From Tepidimonas alkaliphilus (lineage in GTDB: Bacteria > Pseudomonadota > Gammaproteobacteria > Burkholderiales > Burkholderiaceae_C): 64,000 nt of DNA. The DNA lies in NCBI RefSeq assembly GCF_007556595.1, contig NZ_VJNB01000002.1:278501-342500 (forward strand), written 5' to 3'. How positions within the stretch are numbered: position 1 is the stretch's first letter; every line of letters begins with the position of its first letter. The translations under genes were made by a program, and so were the position numbers. This document shows, one piece after another, positions 46,185 to 55,742 of this stretch. A model generated the notes under the pieces. That model was not told where the DNA came from, searched no databases, and saw only the letters and a list, made by a program, of their open reading frames with translations.

Positions 46185-47006
46185 TCAAGTCCGCGGCGGC
46201 GCGGATTCGTCCGCCCCGGCGCGACGCAGCGCTTGCAGATCCAACACGCGCAGACCGCCGTATTCCACCTGAATCGCGCCCGCGCGCTGCCAGCGCGCCA
46301 GCGCCAAATTGACGCGTTGGCGCGACAGCCCGACCAAATAGGCCAGCTCCTGCTGCGTGATGCGCAGCACCTGCCCGACCCCGGGGAACAACGTCGGGTG
46401 AAACAAGTTGGCCAGGCTGCGCGCCACGCGCACATCCGGATCGCCCAGGCGATCAATCTCGCGCGCGGCAATGAACTGCCCTAGCCGCTCGTTGAGCTGG
46501 TTCATCACGAAGCGGTTGAACGCAATTGAATGATCCAGCAGCCAGTGGAACATGTCCACCGGCAGCCCCGCCACGCGGCTGCGTCGCAGCGCCTGGATGT
46601 TGTAGCGGTAGGCTTCGCGCTTCAGCACCGTGCCCTCGCCAAACCAGCCACCCGGAGCCACACCGGCAAACGTCATCGCGGGGGCGCGCGAATCGTCGTT
46701 GCTCATCTTCAGCAGCCCGTCGATCAAGCCCAGCCAATACGTCACCGGACGCCCAATGCGGCAGATGTAGTCGCCCGGCTCCGCTTCGCTGACCATTAAG
46801 GCTTCGCGGGCGCGCACTTGCGCGTCGGGCTCCAGCCCGGCCAGCCAGGGGATGCTGTTGAGTTCGGATTCGGTAAGCGGGCGAGCACGCTGGCGCAGTC
46901 GATTGGCGGTCGGACTCACAGTTGCAGGCCCACGAACAAAACCATTCCAACGCGATCTTGATGCCCGCAGCCGCGAGATCACGGCACCCCCCGGGAAAAT
47001 CCCCAT
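46185..47006 (-). CDS. Crp/Fnr-family transcriptional regulator
   Basis: This 273-residue protein has a cyclic nucleotide-binding-like beta barrel (GDYICRIGRPVTYWLGLIDG, GGWFGEGTVLKREAYRYNIQ) and a C-terminal winged helix (RITQQELAYLVGLSRQRVNL). It lacks the cysteine cluster of FNR, so it is not an oxygen sensor of that kind. The ATG at 47006 follows AAGGGAG; the frame is open to 47075. It diverges from the acyl-CoA synthetase and ABC cluster across 128 bp, and is probably its regulator. Confidence 0.88.
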   Translation of the reverse strand: MGIFPGGAVISRLRASRSRWNGFVRGPATVSPTANRLRQRARPLTESELNSIPWLAGLEPDAQVRAREALMVSEAEPGDYICRIGRPVTYWLGLIDGLLKMSNDDSRAPAMTFAGVAPGGWFGEGTVLKREAYRYNIQALRRSRVAGLPVDMFHWLLDHSIAFNRFVMNQLNERLGQFIAAREIDRLGDPDVRVARSLANLFHPTLFPGVGQVLRITQQELAYLVGLSRQRVNLALARWQRAGAIQVEYGGLRVLDLQALRRAGADESAPPRT

Positions 47007-47022
47007 GGGGGTCTCCCTTAAA

Positions 47023-47040
47023 TTGTCTTTGGAAGGACAA
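47023..47040. promoter_or_regulatory. Near-palindromic operator candidate between crp-type gene and ligase
   Basis: TTGTC-TTTGGAAG-GACAA has 5-bp perfect arms and is symmetric at 16 of 18 positions if the central GG and one T-G pair are allowed. It sits in an AT-rich island 17 bp before the Crp/Fnr-type gene start. Binding by that protein is inferred. Confidence 0.45.
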
Positions 47041-47134
47041 AATAGCGTCAAATGCCGGCGTAGAGTGCGCAGCAACGGATCACGGCGGGAGCCAGCAAGC
47101 CAGTCCCCCTTGCATCCGGCTCGGGAGTCACGTC

Positions 47135-49081
47135 ATGCGCACCACGTTTCCGCGCCTGCTGATGCGCCACGCCGCCGAGCGCCCCGACGCGGCGGCGATG
47201 CGCGAAAAAGAATTTGGCATCTGGCAGGTCACCACCTGGCGCCAAATGCTGCAGCGCGTGCAGCACATCGCCGCCGGCCTGCACCAGCTTGGCCTGCGCC
47301 GCGGCGAGCACCTGGTGGTGATCGGCCACAACCGCCCAAGCCTCTACGCCGCGATGCTGGCCACGCAGGCCATTGGCGGCATCCCGGTGCCGCTGTACCA
47401 GGACGCGGTGGCCGCCGAGTGCGTCTTTCCGATCCACAACGCCGAGGTGCGCTTCGCGGTCGTCGAGGACCAGGAGCAGGTGGACAAGATGCTGGAGATC
47501 CGGCCGCAGTGCCCGCAGCTGGAGCACATCCTGTTCGACGACCCGCGCGGCCTGCGCCACTACGACCACCCCGGCCTGGCGGGGCTCAAGGAAATCGAAG
47601 CCGCCGGCGCCGTGTTCTGCCAGGAGCATCCGCAGTGGTTCGCCGAACAGGTCGAGCAGGGCCAGCCGGACGACGTCGCGGCGATGTTCTTCACCTCCGG
47701 CACCACCGGCAACCCTAAGGGCGTGGTGCACACGCACTTCTCGCTGCTCAACCGCGCGGAGGTCGGCGCGAAGTTCGACCGGCTGACCGAGAAAGAGGAG
47801 GTGCTGGCCTACCTGCCGCCGGCGTGGATCGGGCAGAACATCTTCAGCTACGCGCAGTGGCTGGCGTGCGGCTACGTCGTCAACTGCCCGGAATCGCCCA
47901 GCACCGTGATGATCGACCTGAAGGAGATCGGGCCGACCTACTACTTCGCACCGCCGCGCATCTTCGAAGGCATGCTGACCAGCGTCATGATCCGCATGGA
48001 GGACGCCGGGCGGCTCAAGCGCGGGCTGTTTCGGCACTTCATCGAGGTGGCGCGCCGCATCGGCCCGCGGCTGATGGACGGCCAGCCGGTGGGGCTGCTG
48101 GAGCGGCTGCACTACGCGCTCGGCGACGTGCTGATCTATGGCCCGCTGCGCAACAACCTGGGCTTTTCGCGCCTGCGCGTGGCCTACACCGCCGGCGAAG
48201 CGATCGGCCCGGACCTGTTCACCTTCTACCGCTCGATCGGCATCAACCTCAAGCAGCTCTACGGCTCCACCGAGACGGCGGTGTTCGTCTGCCTGCAGCC
48301 CGACCACGAGGTCAAGCCCGACACGGTGGGCGTGCCGTGCGAGGGGGTGGAGATCAAGCTATCGGAGCGAGGCGAGATTCTGGTGCGCTCGCCCGGGCTG
48401 CTGAAGGAGTACTACAAAAACCCCAAGGCCACCGCCGAGGTGCTGGACGCCGACGGCTGGTACCACACCAGCGACGCCGGCTTCATCGACGCAAGCGGCC
48501 ACCTCAAGATCATCGACCGCGTCAAAGACGTGGGGCGCTTGAAAGGCGGGCCACACGACGGCGCCATGTTTGCGCCGAAATACATCGAAAACAAGCTGAA
48601 GTTTTTCCCCACCATCAAGGAAGCGGTGGCCTTCGGCGACGGGCGCGACAAGGTCTGCGCGATGATCAACATCGACTTCGAGGCGGTGGGCAACTGGGCC
48701 GAGAAGCGCGGACTGCCCTACACCGGCTACACCGATCTGGCCGGCAAGCCCGAGGTTTATGCCCTGATCCAAGAGTGCGTCGAGAAAGTCAACGCCGACC
48801 TGAGCCGCGACGCGATGCTGGCTGGCTGCCAAATCCACCGCTTCCTGATCCTGCACAAGGAGCTCGACGCCGACGACGGGGAACTGACGCGCACCAACAA
48901 GGTCCGCCGCGGCTTCATCGCCGAAAAATACGCCGCGCTGGTGGAGGCGCTCTACAGCGGCAAGACCGAGCAGTACATCGAGACGCAGGTCAAGTTCGAG
49001 GACGGGCGCACCGGCACCATCCGCGCCACGCTGCGCATCGCCGACGCCAGGACCTTCGAGCCGCTGAAGGCGGCGGCCTGA
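47135..49081 (+). CDS. AMP-binding acyl-CoA synthetase
   Basis: This 648-residue protein belongs to the long-chain acyl-CoA synthetase-like AMP-forming family. The P-loop is FFTSGTTGNPKGVVHTHFS, with YGSTETAVFV, WYHTSDAGFID and DRVKDVGRLKGGPHDGAMF further on. It activates a carboxylic acid as an acyl-AMP and then a CoA thioester. It heads an ABC-transporter cluster, so its substrate is probably what the transporter imports. CGGGAG precedes the ATG at 47135; the open frame runs back to 46922 but into the regulator gene. Confidence 0.92.
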   Translation: MRTTFPRLLMRHAAERPDAAAMREKEFGIWQVTTWRQMLQRVQHIAAGLHQLGLRRGEHLVVIGHNRPSLYAAMLATQAIGGIPVPLYQDAVAAECVFPIHNAEVRFAVVEDQEQVDKMLEIRPQCPQLEHILFDDPRGLRHYDHPGLAGLKEIEAAGAVFCQEHPQWFAEQVEQGQPDDVAAMFFTSGTTGNPKGVVHTHFSLLNRAEVGAKFDRLTEKEEVLAYLPPAWIGQNIFSYAQWLACGYVVNCPESPSTVMIDLKEIGPTYYFAPPRIFEGMLTSVMIRMEDAGRLKRGLFRHFIEVARRIGPRLMDGQPVGLLERLHYALGDVLIYGPLRNNLGFSRLRVAYTAGEAIGPDLFTFYRSIGINLKQLYGSTETAVFVCLQPDHEVKPDTVGVPCEGVEIKLSERGEILVRSPGLLKEYYKNPKATAEVLDADGWYHTSDAGFIDASGHLKIIDRVKDVGRLKGGPHDGAMFAPKYIENKLKFFPTIKEAVAFGDGRDKVCAMINIDFEAVGNWAEKRGLPYTGYTDLAGKPEVYALIQECVEKVNADLSRDAMLAGCQIHRFLILHKELDADDGELTRTNKVRRGFIAEKYAALVEALYSGKTEQYIETQVKFEDGRTGTIRATLRIADARTFEPLKAAA

Positions 49082-49111
49082 GACCCCGCGCCCACCCCGA
49101 GGACCCACCCC

Positions 49112-49897
49112 ATGGCCCAACGCAAGATCGGTGACGTCATCCTCGACGTGCGCAACATCTCGCTGCGCTTCGGCGGCGTCAAGGCGCTGACCGACATCAG
49201 CTTCGACGTGCGCGAGCACGAGATCCGCGCCATCATCGGCCCCAACGGCGCCGGCAAGAGCTCGATGCTGAACTGCATCAACGGCGTCTATACGCCGCAG
49301 GAGGGCTCCATCACCTTCCGCGGCCAAACCTTCAGCCACATGAACAGCCGCCAGGTGGCCGAGATGGGCATCGCGCGCACGTTCCAGAACCTGGCGCTGT
49401 TCAAGGGCATGAGCGTGCTCGACAACATCATGACCGGGCGCAACCTGCGCATCCGGAGCAACCTGTTCCTGCAGGCGCTGCGCATCGGCCCGGCCGAGCG
49501 CGAGGAGATCGAACACCGCGAGGTGGTCGAGCGCATCATCGACTTTCTCGAAATCCAGGCTTACCGCAAGACGCCGGTGGGCCAGCTGCCGTACGGGCTG
49601 CAGAAGCGCGTGGACCTGGGGCGCGCCTTGGCCATGGAGCCGCAGGTGCTGCTGCTGGACGAGCCGATGGCCGGCATGAACGTCGAGGAAAAGCAGGATA
49701 TGTGCCGCTTCATCCTCGACGTCAACGACGAGTTCGGCACCACCATCGTGCTGATCGAGCACGACATGGGCGTGGTGATGGACATCAGCGACCGCGTCGT
49801 CGTGCTCGACTACGGCAAGAAGATCGGCGACGGCACGCCGGAGGAGGTGCGCACCAACCCGGACGTGATCCGCGCCTACCTCGGCGCCAGCCACTGA
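49112..49897 (+). CDS. livG: Branched-chain-type ABC transporter ATPase (LivG-like)
   Basis: This 261-residue ATPase has Walker A IIGPNGAGKSS (about residue 44), the signature QLPYGLQKRVDLGRALAMEP and Walker B VLLLDEPMAGMN. The family imports branched-chain amino acids, amides or aromatic acids. The signature begins LPYG rather than LSGG, as in LivG. It starts 30 bp after the synthetase gene and is followed closely by the permease genes. Confidence 0.95.
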   Translation: MAQRKIGDVILDVRNISLRFGGVKALTDISFDVREHEIRAIIGPNGAGKSSMLNCINGVYTPQEGSITFRGQTFSHMNSRQVAEMGIARTFQNLALFKGMSVLDNIMTGRNLRIRSNLFLQALRIGPAEREEIEHREVVERIIDFLEIQAYRKTPVGQLPYGLQKRVDLGRALAMEPQVLLLDEPMAGMNVEEKQDMCRFILDVNDEFGTTIVLIEHDMGVVMDISDRVVVLDYGKKIGDGTPEEVRTNPDVIRAYLGASH

Positions 49898-49930
49898 GAC
49901 ACAAGCGCCGCACGCAAGGAGACGACAGGT

Positions 49931-50860
49931 ATGGCCTTCTTCATCGAAACGGTGTTCGGCGGCCTGATGGCCGGCATGCTGTATTCGCTCGTGGCGCTGG
50001 GCTTCGTGCTGATCTTCAAGGCCTCCGGCGTGTTCAACTTCGCGCAGGGCGCAATGGTGCTGTTTGCCGCGCTGGCGATGGCGCGCTTTGCGGAGTGGTA
50101 CCCGCAGTGGTTCGGGTTCGACAGCCTGCTGCTGGCCAACGTCCTGGCGTTCCTCACCGCGGCGGCGCTGATGTTCGTCGTCGCCTGGCTGATCGAGGCG
50201 CTGGTGCTGCGCCACCTGGTCAACCAGGAAGGTGCCACGCTGCTGATGGCGACGTTGGGCATCACTTACTTCCTCGACGGCCTGGGCCAGACGCTGTTCG
50301 GCAGCGACATCTACCAGATCAACATCGGCATGCCCAAGGATCCGGTGTTCATCCTCGAAGGCACGTTCGAGGGCGGCATCCTGATCAACAAGGAAGACCT
50401 GATCGCCGCCGGCATCGCCGCGGCGCTGGTGGCGGCCCTGAGCCTGTTCTTCCAGAAGACCGCCACCGGCCGTGCGCTGCGCGCGGTGGCGGACGACCAC
50501 CAGGCCGCGCAGTCGATCGGCATCCCGCTCAACCGCATCTGGGTGATCGTCTGGTGCGTGGCCGGCATCGTCGCGCTGGTGGCCGGCATGATCTGGGGCT
50601 CCAAACTTGGCGTGCAGTTTTCGCTGTCCACCGTGGCGCTGCGCGCGTTGCCGGTCATCATCCTCGGCGGCCTCACCTCGGTGCCGGGCGCCATCGTCGG
50701 CGGCCTCATCATCGGCGTGGGCGAAAAGCTCTCCGAGGTTTACCTCGGGCCGCTGGTCGGCGGCGGCATTGAAATCTGGTTCGCCTACGTGCTGGCGCTG
50801 GTGTTCCTGCTGGTGCGTCCACAGGGCCTGTTCGGCGAGAAGATCATCGACCGCGTCTGA
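49931..50860 (+). CDS. livH: Branched-chain-type ABC transporter permease (LivH-like)
   Basis: This 309-residue permease has about eight membrane helices. MAGMLYSLVALGFVLIFKASGVFNFAQGAM near the N-terminus and GKLSEVYLGPLVGGGIEIWF-like C-terminal residues fit LivH; the coupling-helix motif is RAVADDHQAAQSIGI. AAGGAG precedes the ATG. Confidence 0.94.
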   Translation: MAFFIETVFGGLMAGMLYSLVALGFVLIFKASGVFNFAQGAMVLFAALAMARFAEWYPQWFGFDSLLLANVLAFLTAAALMFVVAWLIEALVLRHLVNQEGATLLMATLGITYFLDGLGQTLFGSDIYQINIGMPKDPVFILEGTFEGGILINKEDLIAAGIAAALVAALSLFFQKTATGRALRAVADDHQAAQSIGIPLNRIWVIVWCVAGIVALVAGMIWGSKLGVQFSLSTVALRALPVIILGGLTSVPGAIVGGLIIGVGEKLSEVYLGPLVGGGIEIWFAYVLALVFLLVRPQGLFGEKIIDRV

Positions 50861-50922
50861 CGCCGCCCCGCGCCCCGGCCTTCCGTCCCCCTCACGCAGC
50901 CCTCTTCGACCGGAGACCTCTC

Positions 50923-51999
50923 GTGTTCTACCGCGAAAACGGCCAGTTCAAGACCAGCTACCGCGCCGACCAGCAGATCTTTCCGATCGCTCAGGACCGC
51001 TGGGCCATCCTCGCGCTGGTGGCGTTCGCCTTCGTCGGCGTGCCGCTGCTGGCGGACGAGTACCTGTTCCGCGCCATCCTGATCCCGTTCCTGATCCTGT
51101 CGCTGGCGGCCATCGGGGTCAACATCCTGGTCGGCTACTGCGGCCAGATCTCGCTGGGCTCAGGCGCCTTCATGGCGGTGGGCGCCTACATGGCCTACAA
51201 CGCCTTCGTGCGCATCGAGGGCATGCCGCTCGTGGTCGCGCTGCTGATCGGCGGTCTGTGCGCGACGCTGGTGGGCATCATCTTCGGCATCCCGAGCCTG
51301 CGCGTCAAGGGGCTGTATCTCGCGGTGGCGACCTTGGCCGCGCAGTTTTTCGCCGATTGGGCGTTTCTGCGCATCAGTTGGTTCACTAACGACAGCCCAT
51401 CGGGCTCGGTGTCGGTGTCCAATCTCAGCGTGTTCGGCTGGCGGCTCGACACCCCCGAAGAAAAATATTTGTTCTGCCTGGCAGTGGTGGCGCTGTTTGC
51501 GCTGCTGGCCAAAAACCTGGTGCGCTCGGCCATTGGGCGCGAGTGGATGGCGATCCGCGACATGGACGTGGCTGCCGCAGTCATTGGCATTCGGCCGGTG
51601 TATGCCAAGCTGTCGGCGTTTGCGGTCAGCTCTTTCATCGTCGGCGTGGCCGGCGCGCTGTGGGGCTTTATCCACCTCGGCTCGTGGGAGCCGGCGGCAT
51701 TCTCGATCGACCGCTCGTTTCAGCTGCTGTTCATGGTCATCATTGGGGGGCTGGGCTCCATCATGGGCAGCTTCTTTGGCGCCGCTTTCATCGTCATTCT
51801 GCCGATTGCGCTCAACCAGTTGCTGCCGTGGCTTGGAGGCCTGGTAGGGCTGATGGTGTCCACCGCCACCGTCAGCCACGTCGAGCACATGATTTTTGGC
51901 GCGTTGATCGTTTGGTTTCTCATTGTCGAGCCCCATGGCTTGGCCAAGCTGTGGAGCATCGGCAAGCAAAAGCTGCGCATCTGGCCGTTTCCGCACTAA
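50923..51999 (+). CDS. livM: Branched-chain-type ABC transporter permease (LivM-like)
   Basis: This 358-residue permease partners LivH. NILVGYCGQISLGSGAFMAV is the typical LivM helix, and REWMAIRDMDVAAAVIGI is the coupling-helix segment. It starts at GTG with CGGAG in place. The last 45 residues (GALIVWFLIVEPHGLAKLW) end in a short basic tail. Confidence 0.94.
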   Translation: MFYRENGQFKTSYRADQQIFPIAQDRWAILALVAFAFVGVPLLADEYLFRAILIPFLILSLAAIGVNILVGYCGQISLGSGAFMAVGAYMAYNAFVRIEGMPLVVALLIGGLCATLVGIIFGIPSLRVKGLYLAVATLAAQFFADWAFLRISWFTNDSPSGSVSVSNLSVFGWRLDTPEEKYLFCLAVVALFALLAKNLVRSAIGREWMAIRDMDVAAAVIGIRPVYAKLSAFAVSSFIVGVAGALWGFIHLGSWEPAAFSIDRSFQLLFMVIIGGLGSIMGSFFGAAFIVILPIALNQLLPWLGGLVGLMVSTATVSHVEHMIFGALIVWFLIVEPHGLAKLWSIGKQKLRIWPFPH

Positions 52000-52052
52000 C
52001 GGCCAGACCGCAGCCTGATTCGTCCCACCCCAACCGCAAAGGAGACTCCGCC

Positions 52053-53381
52053 ATGATCCGACGCTCCACCCTGCTGGCCGCGGCTGCGGCGCTGTCGGCC
52101 TCGCTGCTCGGCGCCCACGCGCACGCACAGGCCAAAGAGCAATTTTTCCCCGTGCTGGTGTACCGCACCGGCGCGTACGCCCCCAACGGCACGCCATGGG
52201 CCAACGGCTTCATCGACTACCTGAAGCTGACCAACGCGCGCGGCGGCATCAACGGCGTCAAGATCATCTGGGAAGAGTGCGAATTCGGCTACGCCACCGA
52301 TCGCGGCGTGGAATGTTACGAACGGCTCAAAGGCAAGCATGGCGGAGCCACAATGTTTCAGCCGCTTTCCACGGGCGTGACGTTTGCACTGACCGAAAAA
52401 GCCCCGATCGACAAGATTCCGGTCATCACCGTGGGCTACGGTCGCAGCGAAAGCCAGGACGGCGGCATCTTCAAATGGAACTTTCCGCTGGCCGGCACGT
52501 ATTGGGTGGCCGCGGACGTGCTGATCCAGCACATCGCCAAGCAAGAGGGCGGCTTTGACAAGCTCAAGGGCAAGAAGATCGCCCTGGTCTATCACGACAG
52601 CCCGTTCGGCAAGGAGCCGATCCCGCTGCTGCAGGAGCGCGCCGCGATGCACGGCTTTCAGCTCAATTTGCTGCCGGTGGCGCACCCAGGGGTGGAGCAA
52701 AAATCCACCTGGCTGCAGATCCGCCAGCAGCGCCCTGACTATGTGTTGCTGTGGGGGTGGGGCGTGATGAACGCCACCGCGCTCAAAGAAGCGCAAGCCG
52801 TCGGCTACCCGCGCGAGAAAATGTACGGCGTCTGGTGGGCCGGCTCCGAGCCGGACGTCAAAGATGTGGGCATGGGCGCCAAGGGCTACAACGCCGTCGC
52901 CATGCAGCATGGCGCTGAGCCCAATGCGCCGTTCATCAAAGAAATCTTGGAAAAAGTGCACGCCAAGGGCCAGGGCACCGGCCCACGCGAGGAGGTGGGC
53001 TCCGTGCTGTATGTGCGCGGCGCCATCAGCGCGATGCTGGCGGTGGAGGGCGTGCGCGCCGCGCAGGAGCGCTTCGGCAAGGGCAAGGTCATGACCGGCG
53101 AGCAGGTGCGCTGGGGCCTGGAAAATCTCAACCTGACGCAGGCCAAGCTCGACGCCTTGGGCTTCAAAGGCGTGATGCGCCCCATCTCCACCTCATGCCA
53201 AGACCATATGGGGTCGGCCTGGGCGCGCATCCACACCTGGGATGGCACCAAATGGGTGTTCACCAGCGACTGGTATCAGGCCGACGAGCAAATCATTCGA
53301 CCGATGGTGCGCGCCGCTGCCGATCGCTACGCCGCCGAGAAAAAGATTCAGCGTCGCACGCCGCAAGACTGCCAGTCGTGA
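52053..53381 (+). CDS. ABC transporter substrate-binding protein (LivK-like)
   Basis: This 442-residue protein has a signal peptide (MIRRSTLLAAAAALSASLLG, cleaved near AHAQA) and a type I periplasmic binding fold. It resembles aromatic and branched-chain binding proteins, with TGAYAPNGTPWANGFIDYLK and WEECEFGYATDRGVECYERL near the N-terminus. The ligand is unknown; the CoA ligases around it suggest an organic acid. AAAGGAG precedes the ATG. Stable hairpins follow the stop. Confidence 0.92.
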   Translation: MIRRSTLLAAAAALSASLLGAHAHAQAKEQFFPVLVYRTGAYAPNGTPWANGFIDYLKLTNARGGINGVKIIWEECEFGYATDRGVECYERLKGKHGGATMFQPLSTGVTFALTEKAPIDKIPVITVGYGRSESQDGGIFKWNFPLAGTYWVAADVLIQHIAKQEGGFDKLKGKKIALVYHDSPFGKEPIPLLQERAAMHGFQLNLLPVAHPGVEQKSTWLQIRQQRPDYVLLWGWGVMNATALKEAQAVGYPREKMYGVWWAGSEPDVKDVGMGAKGYNAVAMQHGAEPNAPFIKEILEKVHAKGQGTGPREEVGSVLYVRGAISAMLAVEGVRAAQERFGKGKVMTGEQVRWGLENLNLTQAKLDALGFKGVMRPISTSCQDHMGSAWARIHTWDGTKWVFTSDWYQADEQIIRPMVRAAADRYAAEKKIQRRTPQDCQS

Positions 53382-53396
53382 TGATCGGCTGAGGGG

Positions 53397-53490
53397 GGAC
53401 GCGGGGCACGCACCATGGGGGACTGGTCCCCTGCCCGCGTCCTTCCTGGCGGTATCGACGGCGTCCAGCCTTCGGATCGAGCCGAGGCTG
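53397..53490 (+). other. Intercistronic hairpins after the binding-protein gene
   Basis: A long stem pairs GGACGCGGGGCA (53397-53408) with TGCCCGCGTCC (53432-53442), with one bulged G and an inner stem GGGGA/TCCCC. A second hairpin joins CAGCC and TCGG (53466-53475) with CCGA and GGCTG (53482-53490). They lie in the 140-bp gap between the binding-protein gene and livF and lack a U-tract. Similar structures protect the upstream part of ABC mRNAs and raise binding-protein output, which is the inferred role. Confidence 0.6.
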
Positions 53491-53521
53491 GGCGATCCCC
53501 CTCACCGATGGAACCTTGCCC

Positions 53522-54331
53522 ATGACCATCCCCGCCCCCGTCCTCACCGTCAACGGCATCGAGGTCATCTACAACCACGTCATCCTCGTGCTCAAGGGCG
53601 TCTCGCTGCAGCTCGCCGAGGGCCAGATCGCCGCCATCCTGGGCGGCAACGGCGCCGGCAAGACCACCACCCTGCGCGCCATCTCCAACCTGCTCAAGGG
53701 CGAGCGCGGCGAGGTCACCAAGGGCTCGATCGAGCTGCGCGGCGAGCGCATCGACAACCTCACGCCCGCCGACCTCGTCAAGCGCGGCGTGGTGCAGGTG
53801 ATGGAGGGGCGGCACTGCTTCGCCCACCTGACGATCGAGGAAAACCTGCTGACCGGCGCCTACACGCGCAAGGACAAGGGCGAGATCGCCGCCAACCTGG
53901 AGAAGGTCTACACCTACTTCCCGCGCCTGAAGACGCGCCGCAACAGTCAGGCCGCCTACACCTCCGGCGGCGAGCAGCAGATGTGCGCGATCGGCCGCGC
54001 GCTGATGGCCAACCCCAGCGTCGTGCTGCTGGACGAGCCCTCCATGGGCCTGGCGCCGCAGATCGTCGAGGAGGTGTTCGAGATCGTGCGCGAGCTCAAC
54101 CAGAAAGAAAAGGTGAGCTTTTTGATCGCCGAACAAAACACCCACATGGCGCTGCGCTACGCCCACTACGGCTACATCATGGAGTCGGGCCGCATCGTGA
54201 TGGACGGCGCCGCAGAGGAGCTGCGCAACAACGAGGACGTCAAGGAGTTCTACCTCGGCATGGGCGGCGGGCAGCGCAAGAGCTTCCGCGACGTCAAGAG
54301 CTACAAGCGCCGCAAGCGCTGGCTGGCTTGA
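53522..54331 (+). CDS. livF: Branched-chain-type ABC transporter ATPase (LivF-like)
   Basis: This 269-residue ATPase has Walker A ILGGNGAGKTTTLRAIS, the signature TSGGEQQMCAIGRALMANP and Walker B VVLLDEPSMGL. The C-terminal tail (GGGQRKSFRDVKSYKRRKRW) is longer than in LivF proper, and is common in this synthetase-linked cluster. The ATG at 53522 is chosen over an upstream TTG. It is spaced from the binding-protein gene by 140 bp of structured DNA. Confidence 0.93.
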   Translation: MTIPAPVLTVNGIEVIYNHVILVLKGVSLQLAEGQIAAILGGNGAGKTTTLRAISNLLKGERGEVTKGSIELRGERIDNLTPADLVKRGVVQVMEGRHCFAHLTIEENLLTGAYTRKDKGEIAANLEKVYTYFPRLKTRRNSQAAYTSGGEQQMCAIGRALMANPSVVLLDEPSMGLAPQIVEEVFEIVRELNQKEKVSFLIAEQNTHMALRYAHYGYIMESGRIVMDGAAEELRNNEDVKEFYLGMGGGQRKSFRDVKSYKRRKRWLA

Positions 54332-54383
54332 ACACCCCGCCCTTCCCCCCCAGTCCGCCGTTCAAAACCCGACGTTAAGCCCC

Positions 54384-55652
54384 ATGCCCGCCCACCACGA
54401 CGACCTGGAAACCCGCGACCCCGCCGCGCGCGAAGCCGCGCTGCTGGCGGCCCTGCCCGACCTGATCGCCCACGCGCAGCGCGCCGGCGGCTTCTGGGCC
54501 GCGCAGCTGGCCGGGCTCGATCCGGCCACGGTGACGACGCGCGCCGCGCTGGCGCGCCTGCCGGTGCTGCGCAAGCACGAGCTGATGGAGCGCCAGCACG
54601 CCAGTCGCGCCGCCGGCGGCGACCCGTTCGGGGGTCTGGCCACGGTTGGCTGGCGCGGCCTGCTGCACGCGCGCGGGGCTAAGCGCGTTTATCAATCCCC
54701 CGGCCCAATTTACGAGCCGGAGGGCGAGGCGCCTGACTACTGGCGCACTGCGCGCGCGCTCGTCGCCGCCGGCTTCGAGGCCGGCGACCTGATCCACAAC
54801 GCCTTCAGCTACCACCTGACGCCCGGCGCCTGGATGATGGAGGCCGGCGCACAGGCGCTGGGCTGCACGGTCTTCCCCGGCGGCGTTGGGCACACCGAGC
54901 AGCAGCTGGCCGCGATCCTGGACCTGCAGCCGGTCGGCTACTGCGGCACGCCGAGCTTCCTGCGCATCCTGGTCGAGAAGGCCGAGGCGGCCGGCCAGCG
55001 CCTGCCGATCCGCAAAGCGCTCGTCTCTGGCGAGGCGTTTCCGCCCAGCCTGCGCGACTGGCTGCGCGAGCGCGGCATCGACGCCTACCAGGCCTACGCC
55101 ACCGCCGACGCCGGGCTGATCGCCTACGAAACCCCGGCGCGCGAAGGCCTGGTGCTGGATGAGGGCGTGCTGCTGGAGATCGTGCGCCCCGGCACCGGCG
55201 ACCCGGTGGCCGACGGCGAGGTCGGCGAGGTCGTCGTCACCGTCTTCAACCCGGCCTACCCGCTGATCCGCTTCGGCACCGGCGACCTGTCGGCGGTGCT
55301 GCCCGGTGCGTGCCCGACCGGGCGCACCAACGTGCGCATCCGTGGCTGGCTCGGCCGCGCCGACCAGACGACCAAGGTCAAGGGCATGTTCGTGCACCCG
55401 TCGCAGGTGGCTGAGGTCGTGCGCCGCCACCCGCAGGTGCGGCGCGCGCGGCTGGTGGTCAGCGGCCGCATGGCCGATGACCGCATGACGCTGCGCGCCG
55501 AGACCGCAGACCCAAGCGACGCCGCGCTGCGCACCGCGCTGGCCGAGACGCTGCGCGACGTCACCAAGCTGCGCGGCGAGGTCGAGCTGCTGCCGGAGGA
55601 CACCCTGCCCAACGACGGCAAGGTGATCGAAGACGCGCGCACTTACGATTGA
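54384..55652 (+). CDS. Phenylacetate-CoA ligase-like AMP-forming enzyme
   Basis: This 422-residue protein resembles PaaK: GGVGHTEQQLAAILDLQPVG, YCGTPSFLRILVEKAE, YATADAGLIAYETPAREGLV, RFGTGDLSAVLPGACPTG and RADQTTKVKGMFVHPSQVAE match blocks of phenylacetate-CoA ligases. The usual Ser/Thr/Gly-rich nucleotide loop is not obvious in its N-terminal half, so catalysis is unproven. A CoA ligase in an ABC cluster points to activation of an imported aryl or alkyl acid. No ribosome site is clear before the ATG. Confidence 0.85.
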   Translation: MPAHHDDLETRDPAAREAALLAALPDLIAHAQRAGGFWAAQLAGLDPATVTTRAALARLPVLRKHELMERQHASRAAGGDPFGGLATVGWRGLLHARGAKRVYQSPGPIYEPEGEAPDYWRTARALVAAGFEAGDLIHNAFSYHLTPGAWMMEAGAQALGCTVFPGGVGHTEQQLAAILDLQPVGYCGTPSFLRILVEKAEAAGQRLPIRKALVSGEAFPPSLRDWLRERGIDAYQAYATADAGLIAYETPAREGLVLDEGVLLEIVRPGTGDPVADGEVGEVVVTVFNPAYPLIRFGTGDLSAVLPGACPTGRTNVRIRGWLGRADQTTKVKGMFVHPSQVAEVVRRHPQVRRARLVVSGRMADDRMTLRAETADPSDAALRTALAETLRDVTKLRGEVELLPEDTLPNDGKVIEDARTYD

Positions 55653-55742
55653 GCCCCATGCCAGCCCGCGCCAGAGCGATGGCCAAGCTGCGCTACCATC
55701 GGCGTGGTCTTTGACCCTACTTTTTTCATGGAGATGATGCTC

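Noticed and set aside
48359..50500. 713-codon open frame opposite the synthetase and ABC genes
   Set aside because: Composition is that of a shadow frame and it spans three recognised genes.
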